Of a DNA stretch of 7,317 nucleotides, positions 4,747 through 7,317 are shown in pieces (positions within the stretch are counted from its first letter, which is position 1; every line of letters begins with the position of its first letter). The notes beneath the pieces were generated by a model, which did not search any database, was not told the DNA's origin, and worked only from the letters and a program-made list of their open reading frames with translations. Origin of the DNA: Ruminococcus flavefaciens (GTDB taxonomy: Bacteria; Bacillota; Clostridia; Oscillospirales; Ruminococcaceae); assembly GCA_002310115.1 (NCBI GenBank), contig DBYI01000081.1, forward strand, positions 34,308-41,624. The letters run 5' to 3'. Made by a program: the position numbers and the translations under genes.

Positions 4747-7317
4747 TTATATCTGATTTGTTATAGGAGCAGCTGCATTGTGCTCGCCATAACCTTCGTT
4801 CTTAACGACCTCAACATTTCTGTAGCACTCCATACCTGTACCTGCAGGAATGAGCTTACCGATGATAACATTCTCCTTAAGTCCAAGGAGTCGGTCACTC
4901 TTACCTCTGATAGCAGCGTCTGTAAGAGCCTTTGTAGTCTCCTGGAATGAAGCTGCCGACATGAAGCTGTCTGAATTTGATGAAGCCTTTGTAATACCCT
5001 GAAGAACAGGACTTGTCTGAACAAGCTGTACATTTAACTCGCCTGCGTCGATACGAGCCTGGAGCTCTTCATTGATAACGTCGATTTCCTTGCTGTCAAC
5101 AAGAGTACCAGGAAGCAGATAACTGCTGCCTGTTTCCTCAACCTTGATCTTACGAAGCATCTGTCGAACAATAACCTCGATGTGTTTATCATTGATATCA
5201 ACACCCTGTAAGCGGTAAACCTTCTGAACTTCATTGATGATGTAGTTCTGAACAGCCTGGGTTCCTAGGATATTGAGTATATCGGCAGGATAGATGTTAC
5301 CTTCTGTAAGACGGGTTCCCTTTTCGATTTCTTCGTTCTCCTGAACTCTGATCTTAAGGTTGTAAGGAATCATATAGCTTTCTGATTCACCTGTCTCATC
5401 ATTATTAACGATGATATTTCTTGTGGTCTTGATCTCTTCGATGTGGATTTTACCTGAAATTCTAGACAGGATAGCAGCACCCTTAGGACGCCTGCTCTCA
5501 AAGAGTTCCTCAACACGAGGAAGACCCTGTGTGATATCTTCTGCATCGGCAGAAGCAACACCACCGGTATGGAAAGTTCTCATGGTAAGCTGTGTACCAG
5601 GCTCACCGATAGACTGAGCAGCAATGATACCAACAGCTTCACCAACTGAAACCATATTGTTGTTTGCAAGGTTAGCACCGTAACACTTAGCGCATACACC
5701 TGTTCTCGACTTACAAGTGAGGACTGAACGTATCTTGATCTTTTCGATACCTGCGTCTATTATCTTCTTAGCATCAGCATCGTTTATAATCTTGTTACGT
5801 GAAACGATAAGCTCTCCTGATTCGTCGCGGAGATCCTCAGCAAGGAATCTGCCTACGAGACGCTCTGAGAAAGGCTCAACTATTTCGTTTCCGTTCTTGA
5901 TTTCGAATACCTCGATACCATCTGTAGTTCCGCAGTCCTCCTCACGTATGATAACATCCTGAGAAACATCAACAAGACGACGTGTAAGGTAACCCGAGTC
6001 AGCAGTACGGAGAGCCGTATCAGCAAGTCCCTTTCTCGCACCACGTGAAGCGATGAAGTACTCCAAGATGTTAAGACCTTCACGGTAGTTAGCTCTGATT
6101 GGGATCTCAATAACGGTACCAGATGTATTGGCGATAAGTCCACGCATACCAGCCAGCTGACGGATCTGTGAAATAGAACCACGGGCACCCGAGTCTGCCA
6201 TCATCCAGATAGGATTATATTTGTCAAAGTTTGACTTAAGAGCCTTTGTAACATCGTCTGTTGTATTTGTCCAAAGAGCGATGATTTTCTTAGTCTTTTC
6301 CTGTGCAGAGATATATCCGTACTCGTATTCTGTTGTTATCTGCTCAACCTCTGCGTCTGCCTTAGCAAGTATTTCCTTCTTCTGAGGAGGAATAGTAGCA
6401 TCACAAACAGCAACAGTAAGAGCTGCTCTTGTTGAATACTTATATCCGAGAGCCTTGATACGGTCAAGCACCTCAGAAGTTGTAGTTGTTCCGTGAATCT
6501 TGATACAGCGCTCAATTATATCTGAGAGCTGCTTCTTGCCTACTAGGAAAGCAACCTCAAGATCAAACTGCTTGTCGGAGTTGGTTCTGTCAACATATCC
6601 CAGGTTCTGAGGGATGTTCTCGTTGAATATAAGTCTGCCGACTGTAGCGTCTATTATTTTGGATACCTTCTTATCGCCGATATCCTTTGTTATCTTTACC
6701 TTGATATTAGCATGCAGCGATACATCATGCTCGTTGTAAGCCATGAGTGCTTCGTTAACATCGCGGAATACCTTGCCCTCGCCTGGTTCACCGGGCTTAT
6801 CCATTGTCAGATAGTACGAACCAAGTACCATATCCTGTGAAGGAACAGCAACTGGCTTACCGTCTGACGGTTTGAGCAGGTTATTTGCAGCAAGCATGAG
6901 GAATCTTGCCTCTGCCTGTGCCTCTGCTGAAAGTGGAAGGTGTACAGCCATCTGGTCACCGTCGAAGTCAGCATTGAACGCAGAACAAACAAGCGGATGA
7001 AGCTTGATTGCACGACCTTCAACAAGGATAGGCTCAAATGCCTGGATACCAAGTCTGTGAAGCGTAGGAGCACGGTTCAGCATAACAGGGTGATCCTTGA
7101 TAACATCCTCAAGAGCATCCCATACCTTGTTATCAGCACGATCAATAAGCTTTCTTGCACTCTTTATATTAGCTATAGCCTTTTTGTCAACAAGTCTCTT
7201 TAATACGAATGGCTTGAAGAGTTCGAGAGCCATTTCCTTAGGGAGACCACACTGGTACATCTTAAGCTCAGGACCAACGACAATAACTGAACGTCCGGAG
7301 TAGTCAACACGCTTACC
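4747..7317 (-). CDS. rpoC: DNA-directed RNA polymerase subunit beta', C-terminal two thirds (5' end beyond window)
   Basis: 856 residues are in view, open through the right edge. The first is the G of GKRVDYSGRSV, so roughly the first 340-350 residues (including the N-terminal zinc ribbon and clamp) are missing. The protein forms the catalytic half of RNA polymerase with RpoB. Visible marks are GKRVDYSGRSVIVVGPELKM at the edge; the active-site NADFDGDQMAVH with its three Mg2+-binding Asp (6955-6969); MADSGARGSISQIRQLAGMRG; the bridge helix GARKGLADTALRTADSGYLT; four zinc-binding Cys (codons 5932-5934, 5713-5715, 5692-5694, 5683-5685); and the trigger loop MRTFHTGG with its catalytic-region His (5569-5571). 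The trigger loop runs straight into AEDITQGLPRVEELFE, without the SI3 insertion of proteobacteria. The gene ends in TAA at 4749-4747 followed by a strong terminator, as expected for the end of an rpoBC operon. Confidence 0.98.
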   Translation of the reverse strand, partial: GKRVDYSGRSVIVVGPELKMYQCGLPKEMALELFKPFVLKRLVDKKAIANIKSARKLIDRADNKVWDALEDVIKDHPVMLNRAPTLHRLGIQAFEPILVEGRAIKLHPLVCSAFNADFDGDQMAVHLPLSAEAQAEARFLMLAANNLLKPSDGKPVAVPSQDMVLGSYYLTMDKPGEPGEGKVFRDVNEALMAYNEHDVSLHANIKVKITKDIGDKKVSKIIDATVGRLIFNENIPQNLGYVDRTNSDKQFDLEVAFLVGKKQLSDIIERCIKIHGTTTTSEVLDRIKALGYKYSTRAALTVAVCDATIPPQKKEILAKADAEVEQITTEYEYGYISAQEKTKKIIALWTNTTDDVTKALKSNFDKYNPIWMMADSGARGSISQIRQLAGMRGLIANTSGTVIEIPIRANYREGLNILEYFIASRGARKGLADTALRTADSGYLTRRLVDVSQDVIIREEDCGTTDGIEVFEIKNGNEIVEPFSERLVGRFLAEDLRDESGELIVSRNKIINDADAKKIIDAGIEKIKIRSVLTCKSRTGVCAKCYGANLANNNMVSVGEAVGIIAAQSIGEPGTQLTMRTFHTGGVASADAEDITQGLPRVEELFESRRPKGAAILSRISGKIHIEEIKTTRNIIVNNDETGESESYMIPYNLKIRVQENEEIEKGTRLTEGNIYPADILNILGTQAVQNYIINEVQKVYRLQGVDINDKHIEVIVRQMLRKIKVEETGSSYLLPGTLVDSKEIDVINEELQARIDAGELNVQLVQTSPVLQGITKASSNSDSFMSAASFQETTKALTDAAIRGKSDRLLGLKENVIIGKLIPAGTGMECYRNVEVVKNEGYGEHNAAAPITNQI

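Noticed and set aside
1..7317. CRISPR array, toxin-antitoxin pair, retron or other defence system
   Set aside because: No regularly spaced repeats, paired small genes, reverse transcriptase or nuclease motifs are seen. The window is explained by housekeeping genes and relics.

Overview
The window looks like a chromosomal segment of a gut or rumen Firmicute in the Oscillospiraceae, close to Ruminococcus. This is inferred from four things: a beta' subunit without the trigger-loop insertion SI3, Gram-positive type GAGGTGAT ribosome binding sites, a GHL10-type lipoprotein, and a decayed piece of what looks like a family 9 cellulase. No species can be named from the sequence alone.

Layout, left to right. 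Positions 1-248 (minus) are the start of an IS21-family helper gene (istB), running off the left edge. A short possible istA tail lies just upstream of it. Positions 249-845 hold no intact gene. They contain an unrecognised plus-strand reading frame and a frameshifted GH9 endoglucanase relic. At 846-874 a near-consensus promoter starts an intact Na+/alanine (or glycine) symporter of the AGCS family (906-2327, plus), closed by a 13-bp stem terminator. Next comes a 5'-truncated tyrosine integrase relic (about 2385-2680, plus). It ends about 190 bp from the 3' end of a tRNA-Ala(GGC) gene (2869-2944, minus) that has its own promoter and terminator.

The right half is all minus strand, so it reads right to left: rpoC (857 codons including stop in view, 5' end beyond the window), a strong terminator, a GNAT acetyltransferase, a GHL10/DUF187 glycoside-hydrolase-like lipoprotein, then the tRNA-Ala. 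The acetyltransferase and lipoprotein genes are 37 bp apart and may be co-transcribed.

Overall this is a housekeeping backbone (rpoC, tRNA-Ala, amino acid uptake), with its left half scarred by mobile-element and cellulase gene remnants. I found no convincing undescribed system. The observations most worth a second look are the GH9 relic, the integrase relic beside tRNA-Ala, and the GHL10 gene, whose best-placed start codon reads ATA.
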